Shown: positions 34,755-45,368 of the stretch, piece after piece
Numbering within the stretch: the first letter of the stretch is position 1
Layout: each line of letters opens with the position of its first letter
Source of the DNA: Chrysogorgia sp. JL179-B06
Taxonomy: Eukaryota > Cnidaria > Anthozoa > Scleralcyonacea > Chrysogorgiidae
Reading direction: 5' to 3'
DNA length: 64,000 nucleotides
NCBI GenBank assembly: GCA_035772405.1
Contig: JAYKKM010000080.1
Location: 3,727,501 to 3,791,500, forward strand
Made by a program: the position numbers and the translations under genes
Notes under the pieces: model-generated
What the model saw: the letters and a program-made list of their open reading frames with translations, nothing else
Told to the model about the DNA's origin: nothing
Database searches by the model: none

Positions 34755-35315
34755 ATGGCTGTGAATGCTGAACAACTAAGGAGAATTCGCCGATTGGAAT
34801 CATCGCAGTTTGATAGAGAAATGAGAAATAACTTGGATGGAAATAAACGTAATTCAGAAATATCGTCCCCTGAGGTCGATGTAGATATCGAGATACTGCG
34901 TGAGACATGGGAAGAGAAAGCCGACCGACTGTTGGAAGAGTCAAATAAAAGAGATATTGCGTTGATGGCGATCAGCTCGCGATGTACTACAAGATATGCG
35001 GCATTTTATGCAGCGAGTAAAAACCGAGGGCTCGAAGCCTCACTTGGAAGAGAGTTAACGTGTTTGGAAATGCTGCAAAAACGAATCTTGAAGAAGATTC
35101 AAGTTCACCAAGATACCGTGAAAGACGATTTCAGAAAGACACGGAAGATCTTTGCGAGAAAAGAGAAGCAACTTATTAAGCAGAAAAGCGATGGGAACCT
35201 TACTCGAAAAATAAGGCCGTGTTGTATCTTGAAGACAAGGTTGCCACCTATTCATTGTCAACGCAAGAATCACGAACTCCATAGCAACACACCGTCACAC
35301 CTTAATTCATCTTAA
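34755..35315 (+). CDS. Coiled-coil protein of unknown function, 186 aa
   Basis: The ATG at 34755 (MAVNAEQLRRIRRLESSQFD) is the first in frame; the open frame upstream has no ATG. The protein is highly charged and mostly predicted helical. Residues 37-145 have heptad-like spacing (EILRETWEEKADRLLEES; LEMLQKRILKKIQVHQDTVK), then a basic tail with RKEKQLIKQK and a Pro/His/Ser-rich end. No family was recognised. It appears to be a single exon and converges with the FAM124-like gene. The BEL element ends about 290 bp upstream, so the insertion probably lies in or next to its promoter. It could alternatively be a first exon, but no in-frame donor was needed to end it. Confidence 0.5.
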   Translation: MAVNAEQLRRIRRLESSQFDREMRNNLDGNKRNSEISSPEVDVDIEILRETWEEKADRLLEESNKRDIALMAISSRCTTRYAAFYAASKNRGLEASLGRELTCLEMLQKRILKKIQVHQDTVKDDFRKTRKIFARKEKQLIKQKSDGNLTRKIRPCCILKTRLPPIHCQRKNHELHSNTPSHLNSS

Positions 35316-35793
35316 AGAGCAAACATGAACGTTTGTCATATTCAAGTATATAACACTGGGGATATAATTTACCATGTTTTGTTCTGAATATGATCTGAAA
35401 CGTTGCCACGCCGCTTCTAATAATTAACAACAGTAAATATAGCAAAGCATTATATTTTAGACCTGCATGTCGACGTTCTATTTCTTGTTTTTAAACCTCT
35501 TGGTGTAATTTATGCATTAAAAGCATGCAATTCTCTGTGGGTTATATAAACATTATAAATAATGGAAAAGGAGGATTGTTAATTGTTTGCCATTTCTATA
35601 TGTTCTTGCGAGGTTATTATATTCATTATTATATCAACGTTTCGGACACAGTTTCTACTCAATAGTCAATGAGGATTCGTGGTTAACGATATGTTTATAA
35701 CGCTGAGATTAATCGGGCCGATTTCTTATCCTGCCTGCAGGCATAGCCAGAAGCGCGTTCTCCAGGCGTACTATAGGATGCCCTACAATGAAA
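35316..35793. other. 3' flank, gene-free
   Basis: AT-rich sequence with no clear AATAAA close to the preceding stop and no recognised repeat. Confidence 0.4.
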
Positions 35794-36575
35794 GTGAGCT
35801 CCATATATAACTGGAGAACTATCTTCCGCGGGCAAAAAGTGAAGCCAAACATGGTGGACATGATGCAGACCGATTTTGTACGTCAGTTTCAATCCCCTAT
35901 ATACGCGGTCTTGTATGTCAGTTCCAGGCCTTTTCGCGACATTGAACTTTAAAGGTGCCGTCAAGTCCGTTCTGCGCATGTGTGATATTTCAAACGTGCG
36001 GGACCCCATATGTCAACAAACTTCAACGGAATAGATTTGCGACAGTTCGGAAACGAGTTTTCGTCAAAGGTTGCGAAGGCGCGAGTGGTAGTTTGATATA
36101 TTATCCACATTTAGAAACTAAACAGCTTCTTATAACACGCTTTTTAGGCGGAAAAGTTCAAGCGTAGAAAACAAATCCGCAATACTTCATGTTCAATGTT
36201 TATATAATGCAATGTAAACAAAGGATGTAAACAGAAACGTGGACATGCGCAGAACGGACTTGACGGCACCTTTAAGTTTTGTTTGGTTCGGATACGAAAT
36301 CATTTTGACTCGGTTTGTTCGTAATATAAATTTGGTAATATAAACATGGTTTGTTGGTAATATATATTATATAATATATGTTTTCAAAATGAGCGGAGTT
36401 GAGATAAATAAAAAGTTGCGTGGGAGACTCATGAAACTGAGGTTTGTATACGTCATGAGCGTTGGAGACTGAAACTGACGTACAAAATCACCTCCATGTC
36501 CGCCATGTTTGGCTTCACTTTTCCCGCGCGACCAAAGACTAGAACATAGTCCTCCAGTTATATAAAGAGCTCACT
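35794..36575. mobile_element. Foldback element with a nested TTAA MITE
   Basis: Outer arms 35794-35896 and about 36470-36575 (GTGAAGCCAAACATGG with mirror; TATATAACTGGAG with mirror). Nested inside is 35953-36271, flanked by TTAA (35949-35952 and 36272-36275), with arms AGGTGCCGTCAAGTCCGTTC and mirror. The open frame 35955-36167 lies in the nested element and is judged fortuitous. Confidence 0.85.
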
Positions 36576-36594
36576 CGCTATTACAAACCATTAA

Positions 36595-37067
36595 AGTGCC
36601 CCTAACCTCAAAATGTTTTATTGTCTTATTTGGAAGAACTTTTAAAATGATAAAGTAGCTTCTTTTGAAGAGTTTCACTTCTTCGCTTTCTTTTTGAGAT
36701 ATATCAGTTTGTTTGATATGCAAATATCTGGAATTTCGTCACACATGCATAATGAGTTATCAGAGAATGTTATATATCTTTGCGTTCATGAAATAAAAAC
36801 ACTAAAGTGTGAATAACACGTGTGTGCGATTCTCCCACAACACCAAACTTCTTGATTTTAAAGGATTTCGTTCGAGAATGAAAGAGATATACACATTTCT
36901 CCAATAATCATTATGCATGTGTGACGAAATTCCAACATTTGCATATCAAACAAACTGATATATCTCAAAAAGAAAGCAAAGAAACGAAAATCTTCAAAAT
37001 AAGTTACTTTATCATTTTAAAAGTTCTTCCAAATAAGACAACAAAACATTTTGAGGTTATGGGCACT
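36595..37067. mobile_element. TTAA-flanked MITE in the FAM124 3' region
   Basis: TTAA at 36591-36594 and 37068-37071; ends AGTGCCCCTAACCTCAAAAT and mirror, with arms of about 190 bp. It lies 3 bp beyond the stop codon of the FAM124-like gene. Confidence 0.92.
36617..36622 (-). terminator. Candidate polyadenylation signal inside a MITE
   Basis: TTTATT on the plus strand, AATAAA on the minus strand, about 455 bp after the FAM124-like stop. If used, the 3' UTR is made almost wholly of the TTAA MITE. Confidence 0.4.
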
Positions 37068-37074
37068 TTAACCA

Positions 37075-38055
37075 TTAAACATATGTAACATAACCATCAT
37101 CGTTTTGATCTACATCTGCGTTACAACAATCGTTATCGTCCCTGCCATGATCAACACACAAACTACTGCACTCTTCATGCCGATAAAACGCAGTAGTTAA
37201 ATAGCTGTTCTCACGAAGTAGAAACTTTCGATAAACGGTCTCGCCTATTGTGTTGAAATTTACATCATGACAGTTGCCATTGTTGTTTTCATGCAGTTGA
37301 GGAACACTCTTCTCGCGCTCTGCAACATACAAACGTTCCACAATGACTTCATTTCCATCGGGATCCTCCAAAATATAATTTGTCTCTTCCTTTAAATCCT
37401 TCAGCGACTCCAAATATTTGAATAAAGGCGAAACACTTTGAATTCTGAATTTGAGTCTGTACGTTTTCGAGGGAATTGGAGCGACATCGGGAGACCATTT
37501 CAATCCAATCTGAAGATCAAGTTCATTTTCGGAGCAAATCGTAAGAAAACAGAAATTAGATCCGCAATGCCTTGCTTTATGGTCTGTTAAGATTTCGTAG
37601 AATTCTGTCATGGCGGGAAAATTTCTCGCGTTTATGTGTAACCTCACGTGTTCGTTTCCATAATGTACAGTATTGACGGACCAGAGAGGCAAATCGTCGG
37701 AAAAGCTGTAGAACTCTTGGCGTGCAATTTTTTGCGGTCTTACGTGCAGTGGACTTTCGATCACGTGGTCGAGTTGCCACGGAGAATTTAGGAACTGCTG
37801 ATTGAGCTTGTGCTGGGATGTTTCCTTGAGAAACAAACAGACCGCCAAGGATTGAGGATTTCTCGTCAAACTAACTGTCTGGTTATCTTTCTTCTCGAAC
37901 GATTCTGGTGAACTAGTCGTATCGACAAATTCAATGATTTCAAAAGGCACTTGGATTTCTCTAAGAAACTCTTGAAATGACCACTTTATATCTCCATGTA
38001 TTTCCGCCTTTTCGATGCAGACCACAGCCGAACAACCACAAACCTGTTTTTCCAT
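37075..38055 (-). CDS. FAM124-like: FAM124-family protein, 326 aa
   Basis: A single-exon frame with an in-frame TAG 6 bp before the ATG, so the start is certain. Residues about 50-260 match the FAM124 domain: a hydrophobic strand (SLAVCLFLK), PWQLDH, then the signature QEFYSFSDDLPLWSVNTVHYG, NEHVRLHI, a FYEIL helix, SNFCFLTICS, LDLQIGLKWSP, LKFRIQSVSPLF and DPDGNEVIVE. The fold of this family resembles glyoxalase/VOC domains; no enzyme activity is established, and human FAM124B has been linked to chromatin-remodelling factors. The protein is shorter than the vertebrate ones (about 450-550 aa), mainly lacking their long C-terminal extension. The tail is rich in Asp, Asn, Cys and His. It converges with the gene at 34755. 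Confidence 0.88.
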   Translation of the reverse strand: MEKQVCGCSAVVCIEKAEIHGDIKWSFQEFLREIQVPFEIIEFVDTTSSPESFEKKDNQTVSLTRNPQSLAVCLFLKETSQHKLNQQFLNSPWQLDHVIESPLHVRPQKIARQEFYSFSDDLPLWSVNTVHYGNEHVRLHINARNFPAMTEFYEILTDHKARHCGSNFCFLTICSENELDLQIGLKWSPDVAPIPSKTYRLKFRIQSVSPLFKYLESLKDLKEETNYILEDPDGNEVIVERLYVAEREKSVPQLHENNNGNCHDVNFNTIGETVYRKFLLRENSYLTTAFYRHEECSSLCVDHGRDDNDCCNADVDQNDDGYVTYV

Positions 38056-38293
38056 TTTCTAATGTCCAAGTAAAGTCTCCAAGCGATTTCCCCTTTGAGA
38101 AAGCGAAAGTATTTTTAGTATGAATAATAGCATTCATGATTATAGTACTAGCCATTAATTACAAATTAATTAGGGTGTACAGTACTTTTAAGTATTATGG
38201 TCCAACGATCTATAATGATCTTCCAATCTGTGAGGAGTGCAGTGTCAATAAATCATTTTAAGACTATATAGTGACCACAGGGAGCCGTAACGT
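38056..38293. promoter_or_regulatory. 5' flank of the FAM124-like gene
   Basis: Short AT-rich interval between the FAM124 start and the large inverted repeat at 38294. Any promoter must lie here or inside the repeat. No defined motif was recognised. Confidence 0.35.
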
Positions 38294-38910
38294 CTATTAG
38301 TGAAGCGAGTTTAACAGTAAATCGGGTTTATTTGGTATTTTTTACACAATAATTGTATTAAATCTCTATTAAAATGTTCTTACTTGTTAATTTTGTCGAC
38401 AATCAGGACAAATTACAGGCAACCAGACCAGAAAGGCAACGAGTCAGTATTTACATCAATTCGGAAGGCCGTTGACAGATAAACCTTATATTATATTTAA
38501 AGAAATTTTAGAGCACCTGGTTTGTATTTCTGCTTTTAAATACGGTTTCAAAAGTGGACGGGTATTCTATAATTGCTAGTTAAACAAGCTACCTCGCAAG
38601 CTACGACAAGGTTCTGTCGGAAAGCGGAGAAGATCATATGTAAACATCGCGCAGTGTCCAGGATAGTCATCTGCAAAATTTCCTCTCGTTCGCATATAAT
38701 TTGAAGTAATTTTACCAGCCAGGTCACGGTTTTAATCGCTCTGCACAAAACCATGACACATTTGTAGATTTTGTTCATGTCAGTGTGTCGTCTACCGTTG
38801 CAACGATAACCCGATTGTTCGCGAAAGTATATTCCCAAAGAGTATGGCCGAAATATCTGTAATATGTTCAACCGTGGGAGAAAATTATGTTGACAAAATC
38901 ACTCTCCTCC

Positions 38911-39028
38911 GCAGAGGCTTCTTGCGCTTTTTTTAGAGTTCGGGCAAATAGTTTGGGCAGCACGGACTGGCGGGCTGGGAGGGCGCGCGGGGAGCGCTGG
39001 GAAGACGGAAATTGGAGAAGCCTCTGCC
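38911..39028. mobile_element. GC-rich MITE, GCAGAGGCTTCTT ends
   Basis: GCAGAGGCTTCTTGCGC at left, GGAGAAGCCTCTGC at right, with a G-rich core. An inverted relative is at 42267-42408. Confidence 0.75.
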
Positions 39029-39276
39029 ATATAATGTTTCCAAAATGGTGTCGAATTTCCGAGAGGGACTGGTCATAATATATGGCTTATGGTGCAAATC
39101 AAGTTAAATATAGTTGGGAGACCTTTTCAACAAGCTAAAGTCAGCGGCAAAGTGATATGTTCGAAGTGCTTTAGGAATAACGGGGACATTAAGTTCTTTT
39201 TGGAAGACGCGGCATTTATAGAATTATAGAATAGAATATAAAATGTCAACATGCGACTGAATTGCAAAATGCTTTT

Positions 39277-40408
39277 TAGCCTGCGTGCAGGCTCTCCCGG
39301 GAAGGGGAGGGCGGAAAATTGGGGAAGGAGAGCCTGCACGGAACCCATACAACTTTGCTTCCCGCCCTCAAAGTTCTCCATCAACGTGCTGTCAAAAATT
39401 AGCCAATTAGCGCGAACCGGATGTTATTGCGAACGCGATGTAATCTCTCGACAGAATTTCACCCTCGAATCCTCGCTTTTTAGATGGCAAAAATAGATTT
39501 GCTGTTGATATGGACTTCCAAGTATCACCATACTTAACTTTCAATGACACTTTACAGCATCTACAGTAGCGGTTTTCTCCCCGAACAGGATTTTGTCGAT
39601 GTTACAGTTTTTAACAGCCGACATGCTGTCAAAGTCTCAAAGAAGATAAACACCGTCCGTCCACTTTTGAAACCGCATTTAAAGGCAGAAATACAAACCA
39701 GGTTGCTCTAAAATCTCTTTAAATATAATGTCGAAGGTTTATATTGTGTGTACTTGTTGATAGTTATCAAATTAAATGGATTTTAAAATAGAACGAAGCA
39801 ATTGTTTCTGATGAACTTTCCGTAATTTGACCCTTTTACTTTTACTATTCTGTCAACATATATTTATAAATTGCGAAGCTGATTGCTGTGAGTACGAAGA
39901 AAACACTGAAACCGAGCGCACGAAGAGTACTCTTCCTTAGTCTACGCCTAACGCCTTAGCCTCTTCAACTGGTCGTCTACGATACTTCTAAGAGGAGATA
40001 CAACGACAGCACTGCTGTGCAGAGCTGCACAAGTCGGTTGGCCTTTTTCGATCTTGCTTATGAGAACCATTTTCCCGTATCCCGTTGGTAATACCGCTAG
40101 AACGTCGTTTCCGTTAAGCAAACTATCAATTGTAGAATATTGCTAATCTTTCAACTCCAAGGAAAACTTTAATTTAGCTGAGAGAGAGTTCAAAACATCT
40201 TTTACAATACGTTCTCTGTTGTCATTGTCAAACATTTCGGCCGTGTTGCATTATCGCATGACGTCATTGCAAATTAGCCAATGAGCATTTCGCGTCCCGT
40301 ACGGGACGCAGAGAAGCAAAATTGTATGGGATCCGTGCAGGCTCTCTTTCCCCTCCGCCCGCCCCCCGCAAGGCCGCCCCAACCCGCAGAGAGCCTGCTC
40401 GCAGGCTA
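39277..40408. mobile_element. MULE-like non-autonomous element, copy 1
   Basis: The 9-bp direct repeat AATGCTTTT (39268-39276, 40409-40417) flanks ends TAGCCTGCGTGCAGGCTCTC and its near mirror. A 9-bp target duplication and gene-fragment capture fit Mutator-like Pack-MULEs. It carries a RecQ-helicase fragment on the minus strand. It is nearly identical to 40964-42094. Confidence 0.9.
39948..40235 (-). pseudogene. RecQ-helicase N-terminal fragment in copy 1
   Basis: From an ATG at 40235: MFDNDNRERIVKDVLNSL, one in-frame TAG at 40143-40145, then DSLLNGNDVLAVLPTGYGK, a gap in homology, and VVVSPLRSIVDDQLKRL before a second stop. These correspond to the Q-motif region, motif I (Walker A) and motif Ia of RecQ-type superfamily 2 helicases. 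The residue after GK is Met where Ser or Thr binds Mg-ATP, and the segment between motifs I and Ia is shortened, so it is a dead captured fragment. No introns are visible. Confidence 0.75.
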
Positions 40409-40417
40409 AATGCTTTT

Positions 40418-40954
40418 TCATGATCTTAACTAAACGGTCAGGAAACAGTGAAGATGTGGAACAACTATATGAACTACGACTTGAGACGGTAAGATTGTTC
40501 AATTGCTTTATTGTTAGACTTTTTAGCCTATAGACATAGTGTCGGATATCAAAGCGTGTTTATCTAGATAATTTTCCTTCGTCGCCGTCGGCTTCAATAA
40601 CAATGCGCTCAGTTTTTTGTTTTGTAGAATAGAAGACGTCTGAAGTCTCTTGGAAATAGGTTCATTGTGATGTCTAGACTCTGGAGTATAAGAGTATGCT
40701 TCCCAGAGATTAACTCCTTCTTTGGAGCGCTTGTCATGGGTTAGCAGCCAACTTCGTCGTCGCCATCATCTATAAACATGATTAACGGAAGTTTAAAATC
40801 AAACGATTTTTCCAATAGCGAAGCGCACAGTTACTTATAAACCAAAACTCAGACAAACAAACCAAATCTAACTCTCAAATGAACCTGATTTCGTGAATTT
40901 AATTATAGACTCAGACAAACATTGACAAAATACGCGATCATCTGTGCGCAACAC
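40418..40954. other. Spacer between the twin elements
   Basis: An exon-like plus-strand stretch at 40428-40490 (MILTKRSGNSEDVEQLY, then ACG|GTAAGA) and a minus-strand acceptor-like TTTATAG near 40765-40770 followed by Asp-rich codons. Neither was confirmed as a gene. Confidence 0.3.
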
Positions 40955-40963
40955 TAAAACACG

Positions 40964-42094
40964 TAGCCTGCGTGCAGGCTCTCCCGGGAAGGGGAGGGCG
41001 GAAAATTGGGGAAGGAGAGCCTGCACGGAACCCATACAACTTTGCTTCCCGCCCTCAAAGTTCTCCATCAACGTGCTGTCAAAAATTAGCCAATTAGCGC
41101 GAACCGGATGTTATTGCGAACGCGATGTAATCTCTCGACAGAATTTCACCCTCGAATCCTCGCTTTTTAGATGGCAAAAATAGATTTGCTGTTGATATGG
41201 ACTTCCAAGTATCACCATACTTAACTTTCAATGACACTTTACAGCATCTACAGTAGCGGTTTTCTCCCCGAACAGGATTTTGTCGATGTTACAGTTTTTA
41301 ACAGCCGACATGCTGTCAAAGTCTCAAGAAGATAAACACCGTCCGTCCACTTTTGAAACCGCATTTAAAGGCAGAAATACAAACCAGGTTGCTCTAAAAT
41401 CTCTTTAAATATAATGTCGAAGGTTTATATTGTGTGTACTTGTTGATAGTTATCAAATTAAATGGATTTTAAAATAGAACGAAGCAATTGTTTCTGATGA
41501 ACTTTCCGTAATTTGACCCTTTTACTTTTACTATTCTGTCAACATATATTTATAAATTGCGAAGCTGATTGCTGTGAGTACGAAGAAAACACTGAAACCG
41601 AGCGCACGAAGAGTACTCTTCCTTAGTCTACGCCTAACGCCTTAGCCTCTTCAACTGGTCGTCTACGATACTTCTAAGAGGAGATACAACGACAGCACTG
41701 CTGTGCAGAGCTGCACAAGTCGGTTGGCCTTTTTCGATCTTGCTTATGAGAACCATTTTCCCGTATCCCGTTGGTAATACCGCTAGAACGTCGTTTCCGT
41801 TAAGCAAACTATCAATTGTAGAATATTGCTAATCTTTCAACTCCAAGGAAAACTTTAATTTAGCTGAGAGAGAGTTCAAAACATCTTTTACAATACGTTC
41901 TCTGTTGTCATTGTCAAACATTTCGGCCGTGTTGCATTATCGCATGACGTCATTGCAAATTAGCCAATGAGCATTTCGCGTCCCGTACGGGACGCAGAGA
42001 AGCAAAATTGTATGGGATCCGTGCAGGCTCTCTTTCCCCTCCGCCCGCCCCCCGCAAGGCCGCCCCAACCCGCAGAGAGCCTGCTCGCAGGCTA
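40964..42094. mobile_element. MULE-like non-autonomous element, copy 2
   Basis: The 9-bp direct repeat TAAAACACG (40955-40963, 42095-42103) shows an independent insertion. Length is 1131 bp against 1132 bp in copy 1; the one difference noticed is an A-run near 41324 (GTCTCAAGAAG against GTCTCAAAGAAG). Confidence 0.92.
41634..41921 (-). pseudogene. RecQ-helicase N-terminal fragment in copy 2
   Basis: Same content and same stop positions as in copy 1 (ATG at 41921), so the fragment was already decayed when the two copies spread. Confidence 0.75.
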
Positions 42095-42158
42095 TAAAAC
42101 ACGAGGACACAAAACCGTTAAATTGGCTATCAATTTACACCAAATTTTGTACACGTAC

Positions 42159-42222
42159 CTTCGAGACTCATATTATGAAGGGAACGTTCAAATTCTTCCA
42201 TATCGCTGTCGTTTTCGGCCAT
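42159..42222 (-). CDS. Possible first coding exon, acidic N-terminus
   Basis: ATG at 42222; reads MAENDSDMEEFERSL then HNMSLE, with donor AAG|GTACGT, phase 1. The mirrored GC-rich MITE at 42267-42408 lies directly upstream and could serve as promoter or 5' UTR. An acceptor-like site near 40770 could continue the acidic reading (DDGDDEVGC), but a stop follows at once. Copy 2 of the MULE-like element lies in the would-be intron. Function unknown. Confidence 0.35.
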
Positions 42223-42266
42223 AATCACAGAACCGCAGATCTCACCACAGAACCGCGCATTATATG

Positions 42267-42408
42267 GCAGAGGCTTCTTTTCTCTCTTTCCCTCTTCCCG
42301 TCTTCCCCCGCGCGCTCGCAATTGCGCGTCCCGATTCTCTCCACGCGTCCCCAAAACACCCTGTTAGCCCAATAATAGCCCATGTATTAAAGCGCAAGAA
42401 GCCTCTGC
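42267..42408. mobile_element. GC-rich MITE, inverted relative of 38911-39028
   Basis: GGCAGAGGCTTCTTTT and GCGCAAGAAGCCTCTGC ends, pyrimidine-rich core. The shared flanks (CATTATATGG and GGAGGAGAGTG) also match the left copy inverted. Confidence 0.75.
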
Positions 42409-42931
42409 GGAGGAGAGTGTGACAAAATAATAAAATATAATAAATATTATTTATTTTGTGTAAAAGATTGACAGATGGGAGCGCGTTTGACTAATTGACT
42501 TCCGGTGGTCGCATCAAGTTGGGGCACAGATGATACGAAAGGTCTCCACTAAAAATGTTACCAATTATATAAGTTACTACAGCTTTCAATTGCAAAATTT
42601 TCAAAACGACTGTGAACATTAACCTTTAATCTATAATGTAGCCAATTTTCAAGCTAAAATTTTACTTAACAACTACATTAGACGTCAAAACAAATCACTA
42701 CCGAAATAAAGTTACGCGCGCGGCGCGCGAGACGCTAACGAAGGGGGCGGGGCAAGCACAGTCAACGGCCTTCCGAACTGACTCGTTGCCTTTCTGGTCT
42801 GGTTGCCTGTAATTTGTCCTGATTGTCGACAAAATTAACAAGTAAGAACATTTTAATAGAGATTTAATACAATTATTGTGTAAAAAATACCAAATAAACC
42901 CGATTTACTGTTAAACTCGCTTCACTAATAG

Positions 42932-43138
42932 AGACTATAAATCTTAAATTTTTAATTTTATATTTTATAATTTTAACTTTAGATACCCTTTACTTTTTTT
43001 TACTTTTTTTTACTTTTTAACTCTAGATACCCTTTATATACATACCAATTTATTAATTATTATTTTATTATTATATTTGTAATTATCTAGACATATAAGC
43101 AGCTTTCAGCTGATGGAGCTATACCCTACTCAAATGGG

Positions 43139-43192
<54 letters not shown>

Positions 43193-43559
43193 TTGTTACT
43201 ACCTTCAATACACTAGTTACATGGCGCGCAACCCTCTACACCATGCACTATTCATCGTATGCTCATTGTACGTATAATATTACGGTGTACTAGGCGATAC
43301 TTTATAACTGTACAGTTTCTGCAACTCCGTATATAATTGCACGACAGTATACTCTGTAACCAGTTTTTATACAATAACCTGTGTACTATGCACATATAGT
43401 TCTCATTGGTTGTTAGCCATTATATATTAGCTAGAGGACAGGCGCACAGCTTAAATCTATATAGGATCACGTCAAATTACTGAAAATTTGTCTTTTTCCA
43501 TGCCCCAGAAATCTCTAAGAGCTTCAACAAGCGTTTTGAACGGTTTGTCTTCAATTTTT
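42932..43559. other. Gene-free, (TTA)n microsatellite
   Basis: TACTTTTTTT-rich runs at 42985-43030 and a perfect (TTA)n tract at 43139-43190. No gene or other repeat was recognised. Confidence 0.7.
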
Positions 43560-44055
43560 ATTGTATAAAACAAATAGACTCCATTTTGCCGTTGTCTGTT
43601 CAGTTTTAATATACGCAGAAGACGTCAGAACGTCGTAGGAACATCAATGACCCACTCAACTAGGGGACTACATCGCGGGCGTTCGTTGCGGTCAGCACTA
43701 GAGGCAATCCACCGAGGGTCTTTCACCGAGTGGGGACTAGGACTAGTTGCTATATTACCAACTGTTTTTGACTGTTTTTAACTGTTTTTAGGAGTACATG
43801 ATTAAAGATTAAAGACCAATAATCGGCAATTGTCAAATGCTTTTCGATTTAACCAATAATGGGTAATTTCACAACAGTATATTGTAGGATTCTAGAACTC
43901 AACCCCAACACAACACCAATCCTAATCTTGCTAAATTATTCAAGTTTCTTAATTTTTTAAAACACAGGTTGGGAGTTAGGGTTACAATGAAGTTGAAGGC
44001 GGGGATTGGGCGGGGGGTTAGGAAGACATGCACTTAAGGCGGGGCCCAGGTGACA

Positions 44056-44235
44056 ATCTTACATAAGATCTTATAAGATCTTATAAGATCTTATATAAGA
44101 TCTTATAAGATCTTATGTAAGATCTTGCAAGATCATCTAAAGATGTTGTAAGATCTTATAAGATCATGTAAGATCTTGTAAGATCATGTAAGATCTTGTA
44201 TGAAATGTAAGATCTTGTATGATATTGTAATATTG
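44056..44235. repeat. Left TAAGATCTTA array
   Basis: About 15 units of AAGATCTTATA or AAGATCTTGTA, each centred on the palindrome AGATCT. Confidence 0.92.
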
Positions 44236-44385
44236 TAAGAACTTGTTGTAATTCAGCTATAACAAGATCTTACAATATTATATCTATATATAATTACTGT
44301 AGGTAAATAATTAAAAGTAAAAAGACTTATAAATCTCTGTTTTTAAAATACAAATAATTACAAAATCACTATAAATTACTATAAG

Positions 44386-44479
44386 TCATTGAAAGGTTGA
44401 GCTATTTCTAGTGTTTATTTGCACATCCAGTTTTCTTTTTGCATCCCTACACTGGTTGCATGCATCAACCACTTGCTTC
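44386..44479 (-). CDS. Last exon of the spliced gene in the giant element
   Basis: Acceptor TGTTCTTTCCAG|GAAGC joins in frame (phase 2) with the donor at 45369. It reads KQVVDACNQCRDAKRKLDVQ then NTRNSSTFQ and TGA at 44386-44388. CNQC is a possible zinc-binding pair. Confidence 0.45.
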
Positions 44480-44539
44480 CTGGAAAGAACATCTGAAAAT
44501 ATTGAATGAATGCACAATGTTAGTATGTGCTGTATACAG

Positions 44540-44925
44540 TAACCTCTTTGGAGAATTTCGTTCCCTTGCTATGTTTGTGAGATATTTCAGTTTGTTTGAT
44601 AATGCAAATGTGATCCATTGACATCACATATGTATACAGTTCAAAGTATACATGTCTTATTGGAGAGGAGTATATGTCTTTGTTAAATTATCAAACAAGA
44701 TAATTAGAAACTGTGCAGGTTTGGTGTTCCAGGAGAAACACGCATACAAGATTCCTTTAAAGTGATTTTGTTTGATAATCGTAAAGATATACAGTACAAC
44801 TTTTCCGAATAAATCATTATGCATGTGTGACGTCACTCATGTTTAATATACATATCAAACAAATTTAAATATCAAAAAGAAACAATAAACAAAAAACTAA
44901 AAAATGTTAGTCACCAACAACAGTC
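44540..44925. repeat. Degenerate foldback related to 15570 and 36595
   Basis: GATATTTCAGTTTGTTTGAT at left and CATATCAAACAAATTTAAAT at right, with CATTATGCATGTGTGACG inside, as in 36900-36960. Diverged and without clear ends. It lies in the intron of the minus-strand gene model. Confidence 0.6.
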
Positions 44926-45368
44926 TTTCTCAAGACTACAGTACAACAACCTGGACGATCAACTTCACACATAAAATGTTACTCTGTCATTCTAACCAAA
45001 GTTTTCCCCAACTCTACTTACCAAACATTTTATTTGTCCTTTTTAAATCAAGTAGTGTCCTCTTTGATTTTTTCAACAACTCTAATGTCCGTTGGCTAAT
45101 TCATTATTCTCAAAAAGCAGTGGCAACAGCTTTAGAGCACATTTTACTGGGTCTTTAGGTCCTGCTGCCACATTTAGGAGGTTTAAACCATCAGTTTATC
45201 TGATGGTTTATCTGTATCTAGTTTAATAAATACAAGACAATTACAAAGCAATTAATACTTACAAATTAATATTTACAAATACCACAAAAATTAATTTGCA
45301 CAGCAAGTAATATTATGTGAACAATATACAAGGTTGTACTTAAGGTAATTATAATTAAAATTACTTAC

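Larger units (their letters stand above)
38294..42931. mobile_element. Composite element bounded by long inverted repeats
   Basis: The left arm 38294-38476 and right arm 42761-42931 are near-perfect reverse complements (start CTATTAGTGAAGCGAGTTTA), differing mainly by an 11-bp indel. Inside are two mirrored GC-rich MITEs (38911-39028; 42267-42408), two 1.13-kb twin elements, an exon-like minus-strand unit at 42159-42222, and, at 38477-38565, a diverged inverted copy of part of the twin elements' interior. No transposase and no certain target duplication were found. Confidence 0.85.

Noticed and set aside
35955..36167. 70-codon plus-strand frame
   Set aside because: Lies wholly within the nested TTAA MITE; its start is in the terminal repeat.
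38548..38871. 107-codon minus-strand frame
   Set aside because: No domain, and part of it is an inverted diverged copy of the MULE-like element interior.
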